Shown here: positions 23,792 through 34,690 of the stretch, piece by piece
How positions within the stretch are numbered: the stretch's first letter is position 1
Layout: each line of letters starts with the position of its first letter
Assembly: GCA_963556195.1 (NCBI GenBank)
Contig: CAUVYP010000262.1
Location: 1,554,201-1,618,200, forward strand
Reading direction: 5' to 3'
Length of the DNA: 64,000 bases
Origin: Sepiola atlantica
Lineage: Eukaryota; Mollusca; Cephalopoda; Sepiida; Sepiolidae
Made by a program: the position numbers and the translations under genes
The notes under the pieces: generated by a model
What the model was told of the DNA's origin: nothing
The model's database searches: none
What the model saw: only the letters and a program-made list of their open reading frames with translations

Positions 23792-24100
23792 TAACATATA
23801 AAAGTGTATTCTTATGTAAAATTCACAGAGTAAGATGATGAGAGTATTCCTGAATCTATAAACCCACCTCTTAGGGGTCCATGGGGCATATTTTATCGGG
23901 GGGGGGGGGTTCAGTTATTTTTCATTGTATTTTATAGTGATGAAACAAGAAAAAAAGAGGAATTTGACAAGTACACGTTTACAGTGACCCGTTGAGTCAT
24001 AACCACTCTATATATGTATAAAAAAATAAAAAAAGAATTTAACCAGTACATGTTACCAGTGACCCGTTGGGTCATAACCACTCTATATATGTATAAAAAA
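23792..24100 (+). other. Type-B specific segment (E3, right of nested insertion)
   Basis: Continuation of the E3 5' region. It contains a 10-base G run near 23900 and a 75-bp direct repeat (GTACACGTTTACAGTGACCC near 23971, GTACATGTTACCAGTGACCC near 24046), each copy ending CCACTCTATATATGTATAAA. The matching sequence in E7 is 41165-41477. No gene is seen. Confidence 0.7.
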
Positions 24101-24695
24101 GACCCAGAACCGGGGGTGCTTCTACAATATAGGACCCGGAGGCTTCTGCAGAATAGGGACCATGTGTGCTTCTACAGTATAGGACCCAGAACCGGGGGTG
24201 CTTCTACCATATAGAATCCGGAGGCTTCTACAGAATAGGGGCAATGGTGCTTCTACAGTATAGGGACCAGAGGTGCTTCTACAGTATAGGACCCAGTACC
24301 GGGGGTGCTTCTACAATATTAGAACATAGAGGCTTCTGCAGTAAAAGGACCATGGGTGCTTCTCCAGTATAGGGACCAGGGATGCTTCTACAGTATATGA
24401 CCCAGCACCAGGGGTGCTTCTACATTTTAGAACCCGGAGGCTTCTGCAGAATAGGGACAATGGGTGCTTCTCCAGTATAGGGACCAGGGGTGCTTCTCCA
24501 CTATAGGGACCTGGGGTGGTGCTTCTAAAGTATCACGGCCCGCCAGGAATGTTGGTGATTCTATAGTATAACAGTCCCTAGAAATATTGGTGCTTCTGAA
24601 GTATAACGGTCTCATCCCAGGAATGTTGGTGCTTCTAAATTATAATGGTCCCTACAAATGTTGGTGCTTCTAAAGTATAACGGTCCCCCCTACGT
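24101..24695. repeat. S26 minisatellite (irregular 24-34 bp), E3
   Basis: About 20 units with TGCTTCTACAGTATAGGGACC, irregular in length because of insertions such as CAGAACCGGGG. From about 24510 a longer variant takes over (ATGTTGGTGCTTCTAAAGTA, ACGGTCCC). The E7 array at 41478-42066 has the same units in the same order. Confidence 0.85.
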
Positions 24696-26040
24696 TTTTT
24701 AAAAAAAGTTGGAGGGGCTGGAGAGATTGAGGGGACGGGGAAAATTTTAGGGGTCAGGCCGAACTTTTTAGGGGTCAGGCCAAATTTTTTCTTTTTTTTG
24801 TTGTTTTGAACTCAAAATATTTCTCATGGTTGGGGGAGAGTGAAAAATTAGTTGGAATGGGGGGCTGGAGAGAATGAGGGTTCGGGGAAAATTTTAGGGG
24901 TCAGGCCGAACTTTTTAGGGGTCAGGCCAAATTTTTTTTTTTTTTTTTTTTTTAAGTCAAAATAGTTCTCATGGTTGGGGGAGAGTGAAAAATTAGAGGG
25001 CTGGAGAGATTTAGGGGTCGGGGAAAATTTAAGAGGTCAGGACGAACTTTTTAGGGGTCAGGCCAAATTTTTTTCTTTTTTTTGGTTTTGAACTGAAAAT
25101 ATTTCTCATGGTTGGGGGAGAGTGAAAAATTAGGGGGCTGGAGAGATTTAGGGGTCGGGGAAAATTTTAGGGGTCAGGACGAACTTTTTAGGGGTCAGGC
25201 CAAATTTTTTTGTTTTTTTTTGTTTTGAAGTCAAAATATTTCTCATGGTTGGGGGAGAGTGAAAAATTAGGGGGCTGGATAGATTTAGGGGTCGGGGAAA
25301 ATTTTAGGGGTCGGGACGAACTTTTGAGGGTTAAGGCCAAATTTTTTTCCTTTTTTTGGTTTTGAACTCAAAATATTAGTCAGGGTTGGGGGAGAGTGAA
25401 CAATTAGGGGGCTGGAGAGATTCAGGGGTCGGGGAAAATTTTAGGGGTCAGGACGAACTTTTTAGGGGTCAAGCCAAATTTTTTTCTTTTTTTTTGTTTT
25501 GAACTCAAAATATTTCTAAGGGTTGGGGGAGAGTGAAAAATTAGGGGGCTGGAGAGATTGAGCGGTCGGGGAAAATTTTAGGGGTCAGGCCGAACTTTTT
25601 AGGGGTCAGGCCAAATTTTTTGTTTTTTTTTGTTTTTTTTTTGTTTTGAAGTCAAACTATTTCTCATGGTTGGGGGAGAGTGAAAAATTAGGGGGCTGGA
25701 GAGATTTAGGGGTCGGGGAAAATTTTAGGGGTCAGGCGGAACTTTTTAGGGGTCAGGCCAAATTTTTTTCTTTTTTTTGGTTTTGAACTAAAAATATTTC
25801 TCATGGTTGGGGGAGAGTGAAAAATTAGGGGGCTGGAGAGATTTAGGGGTCGGGGAAAATTTTAGGGGTCACGACGAACTTTTTAGGGGTCAGGCCAAAT
25901 TTTTTTGTTTTTTTTTGTTTTGAAGTCAAAATATTTCTCATGGTTGGGGGAGAGTGAAAAATTAGGGGGCTGGAGAGATTTAAGGGTCGGGGAAAATTTT
26001 CTGGGTCAGGCAAAATTTTTTAGGGGTTCGCCCAAATTTA
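24696..26040. repeat. S137 satellite array, E3
   Basis: About ten units, joined to S26 through GTTTTTTAAAAAAAGTTGG. It carries the AGTTGGAATGGGGGGCTGG variant near 24851 that also occurs in E7 at 42228. It has about 1.7 kb less S137 than E7. Confidence 0.9.
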
Positions 26041-27249
26041 GGGGCGGAGATATGTACGTATTTAGCTTCCACACCGGGGCGGCGATAGGTACTTATTTAG
26101 CATTCAGCGGTTGTGATAGGTACTTATATAGCATGTGCACATGGGCGGTAATAAGTACGTATATAGTACGCGCACTGGGGCAGTGATAGGTGTGTATTTA
26201 GCATGCGCACTGAGGCAGCGATCGGTTCATATATAGCACGCACACCGGGGCGGCGATAGGTACGTATATAGCACGCGCACAGGGACGGCGAAAGGTACAT
26301 ATTTAAAATTCACACCGGGGCGGCGAAAGGTACATATTTAAAATTCACACCGGGGCGGCGATAGGTACGTATTTAGCATTCACACCGGGGCAGCGATAGG
26401 TATGTATTTAGCATTCACACCGGGGCAGCGATATGTACGTATTTAGCTTCTGCACCGGGGCGGCGATAGGTACGTATTTAGAATTCACACCGGGGCGGCG
26501 ATAGGTATGTATTTAGCATTCGCACCGGGGCGGCGATATGTACGTATTTAGCTTCCACACCAGGGCGGCGATAGGTACGTATTTAGAATTCAGGGGTGGC
26601 GATAGCTACGTATATAGCATGTACACATTGGCAGCAATAAGTACGTACATAGCATGCGCTCTGCGGCGGCGATCAGTACATATATAGCACGCACACCGGG
26701 GCGGCGAAATGTATGTATTTCGCATTCGCACCGTGGTGGTGATAGGTACGTATTTAGCATTCGCACCGGGGCGGCTATAGGTACATATTTAGCATTCGCA
26801 CCAGGGCGGCTATAGGTACGTATTTGTCATTCGCACTGGGCCGGCGATAAGTACGTATTTAGCATTCACACCAAAGCGGCAATATGTACATATTAATTAT
26901 CTGCACTAGGGCAGCGATAGGTACTTATGTAGCATGCACACCGGGGCGCAATTGGTATGTCTTTAGTATTCGCACTAGGGCAGCGATAGGTACTTATGTA
27001 GCATGCACACCGGGGCGCAATAGGTATGTATTTAGCATTCACACCGGGGCAACGATAGGTACTATTTAGCATTCGCAACGGGGCGGCGATAGGTACTTAA
27101 ATAGTATCTGCACCGGAGCGGCGATAGGTACGTATATAGTATGTGCACTGGGGCGGCGATAGGTACGTATATAGTATGCGCACTGGGGTGATGATAGATA
27201 CGTATATAGTATGAACACCGGGGTGGAGATAAGTACCTATATAGAAGGC
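26041..27249. repeat. S35 minisatellite, E3
   Basis: About 34 units, starting GGGGCGGAGATATGTACGT. The order of variant units closely follows 45073-46281 (E7) and 52832-54040 (E8). Confidence 0.9.
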
Positions 27250-27520
27250 GCAGATAGAGGTGTTACTTTTTATAGAAATATGTCATACTATTACCCTGGG
27301 CAATTGGAGAAATGGTGGGGAAGAAACAGCTTTTGCAGAAGGCAAAATTAGAAAGTAGCAGCGAAATGGGGCGACCAGGGAAGAGAAAGGTAGCAGATAA
27401 AGAGACGGCTATAGAGAGAGGGGGCGGACATAGAAGTTTGAATATAAAGATGTTACACACACGATCTTTCTTCAAATATATGTTTTTATGACCCCGAGCA
27501 ACGCCGGGTAGCCCCGCTAG
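27250..27520 (+). other. R module: 3' end of E3
   Basis: A 271-bp standard R module with CTAG at 27517-27520, directly followed by the TC of E5. The R module and the following L module (27250-27800) are nearly identical to 2775-3328, so the E1/E2 and E3/E5 junctions share one ancestry. Confidence 0.85.
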
Positions 27521-28200
27521 TCTATTATATAAAGGGCAGTTGTCTGTATGTCTGTTTGTATGTATGTTCAGTATCTCCTCAAAAACTACCCGACGACATG
27601 TCAAAAAGTTGACATCTACAGGACCGCACAAATCCCGGATGTAAAATATCTAAAAATCGCGAAAATCGATTCACTCGCTGACACTATACCGGACCACTTT
27701 CCGACAAAAGGTAGCAGTTTTTTCGTATTTTTCACGACGTTTTACACGTTAATATGTAGTAAATTCGAAATAATCAAATGTATTTATGTACTAATCCGAT
27801 AAAAATGCCGAGTCACTATAAACATCCCATAATCCCTTGCCGGATGTACCCGGTCTTGCCCTAAATTGTGTCCGGTTGTATCAGATCATCCAATAACTTC
27901 TGTCCGGTTGCATCAATAACAACATAGGAATCCTACGTTAAGAGTGTGTAGTGAAACAAGGGTTGCTCAATCACATCCGCACCTGTCCCATAATCCCTTG
28001 CCGGATGTACCCGGTCTTGCTCTAAATTGTGTCCGGTTATATCAGGTCATCATGACGTCAGAGAGTGGCAGATAATTTGAAAAATAATGCAAAGTGGCGG
28101 GAATAAATTCACTCACACTACAACCTTTTAATAGACACTAATATTCCTCCCACTCCCTTCCGTTATCATGATAGGCATTACCTCCTCCTTTCATGTCAAA
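27521..28200 (+). other. L module, type A (5' end of E5)
   Basis: It starts TCTATTATATAAAGGGCAG and is nearly identical to 3047-3725. TGACGTCA lies at 28053-28060. The microsatellite differs slightly (TTTGTATGTATG instead of TTTGTTTGTATG). Confidence 0.75.
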
Positions 28201-28443
28201 TTGGGGGGGGGGGGTGACGGCATTCGCCGGTGTGAGCGCCTCAGGCCAAATTTGGGGGAGGGGGTTTCGGTATTCGCCGGATGGGCGCCTCAGGCCAAAT
28301 TTGGGGGAGGGGGAGTGTCGGCATTCTCCGACGCTCTCACCTTTTTGAGAGGGTGGAGATAGTGTAGTATCTGTTGCGAGGAGAGAGTGTCAGCATTCGC
28401 CGGTGTGAGCGCCTCAGGCCAAATTTTTTCTTGGGGGGGGGAT
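28201..28443. repeat. S46 units with link fragment, E5
   Basis: Sister of 3726-3975 with the same three S46 units and link fragment. The terminal G run has about 8 G compared with about 19 in E2. Confidence 0.8.
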
Positions 28444-28783
28444 ATTAAACAAATCTATAATAAAGACCAATGTGCATTTATTTGTATCTATAATAAAGAC
28501 CAATGTGCATTTATTTGTATCTATAATAAAGACCAATGTGCATTTATTTGTATCTATAATAAAGACCAATGTGCATTTATTTGTATCTATAATAAAGGCC
28601 AATGTGCATTTATTTGCATCTATAATAAAGACCAATGTGCATTTATTTGTATCTATAATAAAGACCAATGTGCATTTATTTGCATCTATAATAAACACCA
28701 ATGTGCATTTATTTGCATCTATAATAAAGACCAATGTGCATTTATTTGTATCTATAATAAAGACCAATGGGCATTTATTTGCA
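28444..28783. repeat. S33 minisatellite, E5 left part
   Basis: Ten units of the 33-bp family, interrupted after GCATTTATTTGCA by E6. One unit carries ATAAACACCAATG in place of ATAAAGACCAATG. The array resumes at 36677. Confidence 0.9.
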
Positions 28784-29505
28784 TCTCTTATATAAAGGGC
28801 AGTTGTCTGTATGTATGTATGTCTGTTTTTATGTGAAGGTTTTCCTCAAAAACTACGCGGCGACATGTCAAAAAGTTGATATCTTTAGCACCGTACATAT
28901 CCCGGAATCATAATAACTAAAAATCGCGACAAACGATTCACTCGCTGACAGTCAACCGGACCACTTTCCGACAAAAGGTAGCAGTTTTTTCGTATTTTCC
29001 ACGACTTTTTTAACGTTAATATGTACTAAATTCGAAATAATCTAATGTATTTATGTACTAATCCGATAAAAATGCAGAGTCATTGTAAACATCCCATAAT
29101 CCCTTGCCGGATGTACCCGGTCTTGCCCTAAATTGTGTCCGGTTGTATCAGATCATCCAATAACTTCTGTCCGGATGCATCAATAACAACATAGGAATCC
29201 TACGTTAAGAGTGTGTAGTGAAACAAGGGTTGCTCAATCACATCCGCACCTGTCCCATAATCCCTTGTCGGATGTACCCGGTCTTGCCCTAAATTGTGTC
29301 CGGTTATATCAGGTCATCATGACGTCAGAGAGTGGCAGTTTTCCTTTCTGTCATTTTTCGCTCTCACACTTTCATTCTTAATTATTAATAGACGCTAATA
29401 TTCCTACCCCTCACCTCCCTCCCTGAGGCCGTTCTGTTATCCTGATAGGAATTACCTCCTCCATTCAGGCCGAATTGGGGGGGGGGGGTTACATTATTCG
29501 CCGGT
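28784..29505 (+). other. L module, type A variant (5' end of E6)
   Basis: It starts TCTCTTATATAAAGGGCAG with a GTAT/GTCT microsatellite. The text is type A but more diverged than E2 versus E5. TGACGTCA lies at 29320-29327. It ends in a link copy, a G run and one partial S46 unit (ATTCGCCGGTGTGAG near 29497) before S76. Confidence 0.75.
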
Positions 29506-31678
29506 GTGAGCATTACCTCCTCCTTTTTTGAGAAGTGTAGAGGTAGGGTAGTATCGGTTCCGTTGTCATGATGCACTGATCCTATGCATTACCTCCTCCT
29601 ATTTTGAGAAGTGTAGAGGTAGGGTAGTATCGGTTCCGTTGTCATGATGCACTCATCCCATGAATTACCTCCTCCTTTTTTGAGAAGTGTAGGGGTAGGG
29701 TAGTATCGGTTCCGTTGTCATAATGTTCTCATCCCATGAATTACCTCCTCCTTTTTTGAGAAATGTTGAGGTAGGGTCGTATCGGTTCCGTTGTCATGAT
29801 GCCCTCATCCCATGCATTATCTCCTCCTTTTTTGAGAAGTGTTGAGGTAGGGTCGTATCGGTTCCGTTGTCATGATGCCCTCATCCCATGCATTATCTCC
29901 TCCTTTTTTGAGAAGTGTTGAGGTAGGGTCGTATCGGGTCCGTTGTCATGATGTACTATTCCCATGCATTATCTCCTCCTTTTTTAAGAAGTGTTGAGGT
30001 AAGGTCGTATCGGTTCCGTTGTCATGATGCACTCATCCCATGCATTATCTCCTCCTTTTTTGAGAAGTGTTGAGGTAGGGTCGTATCGGGTCCGTTGTCA
30101 TGATGCACTCATCCCATGCATTATCTCCTCCTTTTTTGAGAAGTGTTGAGGTAGGATCGTATCGGTTCCGTTGTCATGATGCACTCATCCCATGCATTAT
30201 CTCCTCCTGTTTTGAGGAGTGTTGAGGTAGGGTCGTATCGGTTCCGTTGTCATGATGCCCTCATCCCATGCATTATCTCCTCCTTTTTTGAGAAGTGTTG
30301 AGGTAGGGTCGTATCGGTTCCGTTGTCATGATGCCCTCATCCCATGCATTATCTCCTCCTTTTTTGAGAAGTGTTGAGGTAGGATCGTATCGGTTCCGTT
30401 GTCATGATGCCCTCATCCCATGCATTATCTCCTCCTTTTTTGAGAAGTGTTGAGGTAGGGTCGTATCGGTTCCGTTGTCATGATGCCCTCATCCCATGCA
30501 TTATCTCCTCCTTTTTTGAGAAGTGTTGAGGTAGGGTCGTATCGGGTCCGTTGTCATGATGTACTATTCCCATGCATTATCTCCTCCTTTTTTAAGAAGT
30601 GTTGAGGTAAGGTCGTATCGGTTCCGTTGTCATGATGCACTCATCCCATGCATTATCTCCTCCTTTTTTGAGGAGTGTTGAGGTAGGGTCGTATCGGTTC
30701 CGTTGTCATGATGCACTCATCCCATGCATTATCTCCTCCTTTTTTGAGAAGTGTTGAGGTAGGATCGTATCGGTTCCGTTGTCATGATGCACTCATCCCA
30801 TGCATTATCTCCTCCTGTTTTGAGGAGTGTTGAGGTAGGGTCGTATCGGTTCCGTTGTCATGATGCACTCATCCCATGCATTATCTCCTCCTTTTTTGAG
30901 AAGTGTTGAGGTAGGGTCGTATCGGTTCCGTTGTCATGATGCACTCATCCCATCCATTATCTCCTCCTTTTTTGAGAAGTGTTGAGGTAGGGTCGTATCG
31001 GTTCCGTTCTCATGATGCACTCATCCCATGCATTATCTCCTCCTTTTTTGAGGAGTGTTGAGGTAGGGTCGTATCGGTTCCGTTGTCATGATGCCCTCAT
31101 CCCATGCATTATCTCCTCCTTTTTTGAGAAGTGTTGAGGTAGGGTCGTATCGGTTCTGTTGTCATGATGCACTATTCCCATGCATTATCTCCTCCTTTTT
31201 TGAGAAGTGTTGAGGTAGGGTCGTATCGGTTCCGTTGTCATGATGCACTCATCCCATGCATTATCTCCTCCTTTTTTGAGAAGTGTTGAGGTAGGGTCGT
31301 ATCGGTTCCGTTGTCATGATGCACTCATACCATGCATTATCTCCTCCTTTTTTGAGAAGTGTTGAGGTAGGATCGTATCGGTTCCGTTGTCATGATGCAC
31401 TCATCCCATGCATTATCTCCTTCTTTTTTTGAGGAGTGTTGAGGTAAGGTCGTATCGGTTCCGTTGTCATGATGCCCTCATCCCATGCATTATCTCCTCC
31501 TTTTTTGAGAAGTGTTGAGGTAGGGTCGTATCGGTTCCGTTGTCATGATGCACTATTCCCATGCATTACCTCCTCCTTTTTTGAGCAGTGTAGAGGTAGG
31601 GTCGTATCGGTTCCGTTGTCATGATGCACTATTCCCATGCATTACCTCCTCCTTTTTTGAGCAGTGTAGAGGTAGGGT
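29506..31678. repeat. S76 satellite (76-bp unit), E6
   Basis: About 28.5 units with CATTATCTCCTCCTTTTTTG, AGAAGTGTTGAGGTAGGGTC, GTATCGGTTCCGTTGTCATG and ATGCACTCATCCCATG. The spacing measured at 30241 and 30317 is 76 bp. Outer units have CATTACCTCC and GTAGAGGTAGGGT, as in the single-copy link module of other elements. Rare variants (ATGTACTATTCCCATG at 29951 and 30559) recur 608 bp, or 8 units, apart. Confidence 0.92.
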
Positions 31679-32740
31679 ATGTGTGGGTACCCTGCGACCC
31701 CACAAAGTATGTGTGGGTACCCAGCGACCGCACGAAGTATGTGTGCGTACCCTGCTACCGCACAGAAGTATGTGTAGGTACCCTGCGACCGCACGAAGTA
31801 TATGTGGGTACCCTGCGACCGAACGAAGTATGAGTGGGTACCCTGCTGCCTGACGAAGTATGTGTGGGTACCCTGCGACCGGACGAAGTATGTGTGGGTA
31901 CCCTGCTGCCTGACAAAGTATGTATAGGTACCCTGCGACCGCACGAAGTATGTGTGGGTACCCTGCGACCGTACGAAGTATGTATAGGTACCCTGCGACC
32001 GCACGAAGTATTTGTGAGTACCCTGCTGCCTGACGAAGTATGTGTGGGTACCCTGCGACCGCACGAAGTATGTGTGGGTACCCTGCGACCGGACGAAATA
32101 TGTGTGGGTACCCTGCGACCGCACGAAGTATGTGTGGGTACCCTGCGACCGCACGAAGTATGTTTGGGTACGCTGCGACCGGACGAAGTATGTGTGGGAT
32201 CTCTGCGACCGCACGAAGTATGTGTGTGTACCCTGCTGCCGGACGAAGTATGTGTGGGTACCCTGCCACCGGACGAAGTATGTGTGGGTACCCTGCGACC
32301 GCACGAAGTATGTGTGGGTACCCTGCGACCGCACAAAGTATGTGTGTGTACCCTGCGACCGCACGAAGTATGTGTGGGTACCCTGCGGCCGGACTAAGTA
32401 TGTGTGGGTACCCTGCGACCGGACTAAGTATCTGTTGGTACCCTGCGACCGGACGAAGTATGTGTGGGTACCCTACGACCTAACAAATTATGTGTTGGGA
32501 CCCTGCGACCGGACGAAGTATGTGTGGATACCCTGCGACCGGACGAAGTATGTGTGGGTACCATGCGACCTGACGAAGTATGTGTGCGTACCTGCGACCG
32601 GAAAAAGTATGTGTGGGTACCGTGCGACCTGACGAAGTATATGTGGGTACACTTCGACCTGACGAAGTATGTGTGAGTACCCTGCAACCGGACGAAGTAT
32701 GTGTGGGTACCCTGCCACCGGACGAAGTATGTGTTGGTAC
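31679..32740. repeat. S30 minisatellite (30-bp unit), E6
   Basis: About 35 units of GTGTGGGTACCCTGCGACCG then CACGAAGTAT. The 30-bp unit is a whole number of codons, so open frames of up to 240 codons exist on both strands. All are decapeptide repeats in several registers and I do not call a gene. Each unit carries a GGTACC. The array ends inside a unit at CCTGACGTCA, where L-module sequence takes over. Confidence 0.92.
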
Positions 32741-33261
32741 CCTGACGTCAGAGAATGGCAGGAAGAAATTCACTCACACTACAACCAGATTTTTCTTTCT
32801 TTCTTTTTTCTAGCTCACTCCCACACTTTCTTTCTTAATTATTAATAGACGCTAATATCCCGGTCTATGGAAAAACGATTCACTCGCTGACAGTCAACCG
32901 GACCACTTTCCGACAAAAGGTAGCAGTTTTTTCGTATTTTACACCACTTTTTCAACGTTAATATGTAGTAAATTCGAAATAATCTAATGTATTTATGTAC
33001 TAATCCGATAAAAATGCAGAGTCGCTGTAAACATCCCATAATCCCTTGCCGGATGTACCCGGTCTTGCCCGACATTCAGCCCGGTTGTATCAGATCATCC
33101 AATAACTTCTGCCCGGATAAATAAATAACAACATAGGAATCCTACGTTATAAGTGTGTAGTGAAACAAGGGTTGCTCAATCACATCCGCACCTGTCCAAT
33201 AATCCCTTGCTGGATGTACCCGCTCTTGCCCTAAATTGTGTCCGGTTATATCAGGTCATAG
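32741..33261 (+). other. Second L-type-A fragment inside E6
   Basis: It starts at TGACGTCA (32743-32750) with GAGAATGGCAGG, then repeats the type-A text ACGATTCACTCGCTGACAG to GGTTATATCAGGTCAT that also occurs at 28934-29320. It has no terminal TC or TATAAAGG box and no microsatellite, so it is an internal duplicate rather than a new element start. Confidence 0.7.
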
Positions 33262-34185
33262 TACTCGGCGTTGTCCGGGAAAAAAGTGCTCAATGTCCTA
33301 GATAGAGCTACTGTAGAGATAGGTTTGGATAATATTTTAACAGCATCTACGCTGAAAAGGATGGGGGAATCGATAAGAGTTATTTCAGTAGTGCTCAGGA
33401 GGCCTCTTTGATTTTCAAAGTACTCGGCGTTGTCCGGGAAAAAAGTGCTCAATGTCCTAGATAGACCTACTGTAGTGATAGGTTTGCATAATATCTTAAC
33501 AGCATCTACGCTGAAAAGAATGGGGGGATCGATAAGAGTTATTTCAGTAGTGCTCAGGAGGCCTCTTTGATTTTCAAATACTCGGCGTTGTCCGGGAGAA
33601 AAGTGCTCAATGTCCTAGATAGAGCTACTGTAGTGATAGGTTTTGAAAATATTTTAACGCCATCTTCGTTCCCCTTTGGACTATTTTGCAGATCAAAAGG
33701 AGGGATACCTAAGTGATTTCAGTAGTGCTCAGGAGGCCTCCTTGATTTTCAAAGTATTTGGCGTTGTCCAGGAGAAAAGTGTTCAATGTCCTTGATCGAG
33801 CTACTGTAGTGATAGGTTTGGATACTATTTTAACAGCATCTACGCTGAAAAGGATGGGGGAATCGATAAGAGTGATTTCAGTAGTGCTCAGGAGGCCTCC
33901 TTGATTTTCAAAGTACTCGGCGTTGTCCGGGAGAAAAGTGCTCAATATCCTAGATAGAGCTACTGTAGTGATAGGTTTGGAAAATATTTTAATGCCATCT
34001 TCGTTCCCCTTTGGACTATTTGGCAGATCAGAAGGAGAGAGGATACCTAAGTTATTTCAGTAGTGCTCATGAGGCCTCTTTTATTTTTAAAGTACTCGGC
34101 GTTGTCCGGGAGAAAATTGTTCAATGTCCTAGATAGAGCTACTGTAGTGATAGGTTTGGATAATATTTTAAAAGCATCTACGCTG
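33262..34185. repeat. S160 satellite (158-179 bp units), E6
   Basis: Six units starting at 33262, 33421, 33579, 33752, 33914 and 34093, each with TACTCGGCGTTGTCCGGGA, GTGCTCAATGTCCTAGATAG, CTACTGTAGTGATAGG and GTGCTCAGGAGGCCTC. Two interior variants alternate: one with GGGGGAATCGATAAGAG, one with TCGTTCCCCTTTGGACTAT. It is not seen elsewhere in the window. The short frames are repeat artefacts. Confidence 0.88.
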
Positions 34186-34312
34186 AAAACCTATTTAGCA
34201 TTCGCACCGCGACAGCAATAGGTACATATTTAGCATTCAGCGGTGGCGATAGGAAGTATATAGCATGTGCACATGGGCGGCAATAAATACATATATAGCA
34301 TGCGCATCGGGA
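34186..34312. repeat. S35 minisatellite, E6 short left block
   Basis: About 3.5 units (CCTATTTAGCATTCGCACCG, GGCGGCAATAAATACATAT) before the array is interrupted by A/T-rich diverged units. Confidence 0.8.
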
Positions 34313-34690
34313 GTATAAAAAAAATTGGGGGGGAGGCAAAACATTTATTTTGTCTTTTATCTTTTTCATTGAAAATATTTGTGTATGGGGGAGAATGGAA
34401 AAAAAAAAATTTCGGGGGGGGGGGGGCTAAACAAAAATTTTTTTTTTCTTTTTTAAAATAAAAATATTTCTATGTATGGGGGGAACATAAAATTTTTGGG
34501 GTGTAAGAGGGGTCAAAAAATTTTCTTTTTTTTTCCTTTAAATTAAAAATATTTCTAAGTATGTGGGAGGATAGAAAAAAAATTTTCTTGTGGGGAGGCA
34601 AAAAAATGTATTTTTTTCTGTTTGTAACTAAAAATATTTATATTTATGATAGTGACAATACATAAATGAACACTATTTTGTTTTTCTAAC
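34313..34690. repeat. Diverged S137-like units, E6
   Basis: About three units of 110-120 bp with TGAAAATATTTGTGTATGGG, AAATAAAAATATTTCTATG and ATTAAAAATATTTCTAAG, each followed by GGGGGAGAATGG-like and AGGGGTCAAAAAATTTTC-like text. The order of T tract, AAAATATTT, G-rich GAGA and GGGGTCA parallels S137, but identity is much lower. I infer an old or separately evolved relative. Confidence 0.6.

Larger units (their letters stand above)
8489..27520 (+). mobile_element. E3: Helitron-like element, type B, split by nested E4
   Basis: The E3 sequence is 8489-8893 plus 23792-27520, 4,134 bp in total. The interruption is E4. Removing it makes 8489-8893/23792-24700 line up with the continuous stretch 40760-42070 of E7. 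Parts: type-B L module, S26, short S137, S35, R with CTAG at 27517-27520. It is shorter than E7 mainly because its S137 array has about 1.3 kb instead of 3.0 kb. No coding gene was recognised. Confidence 0.8.

Noticed and set aside
31619..32687. Open frames of up to 240 codons over the S30 array, both strands
   Set aside because: The 30-bp unit is ten codons. Several overlapping registers on both strands are equally open, so there is no sign of selection for one protein.
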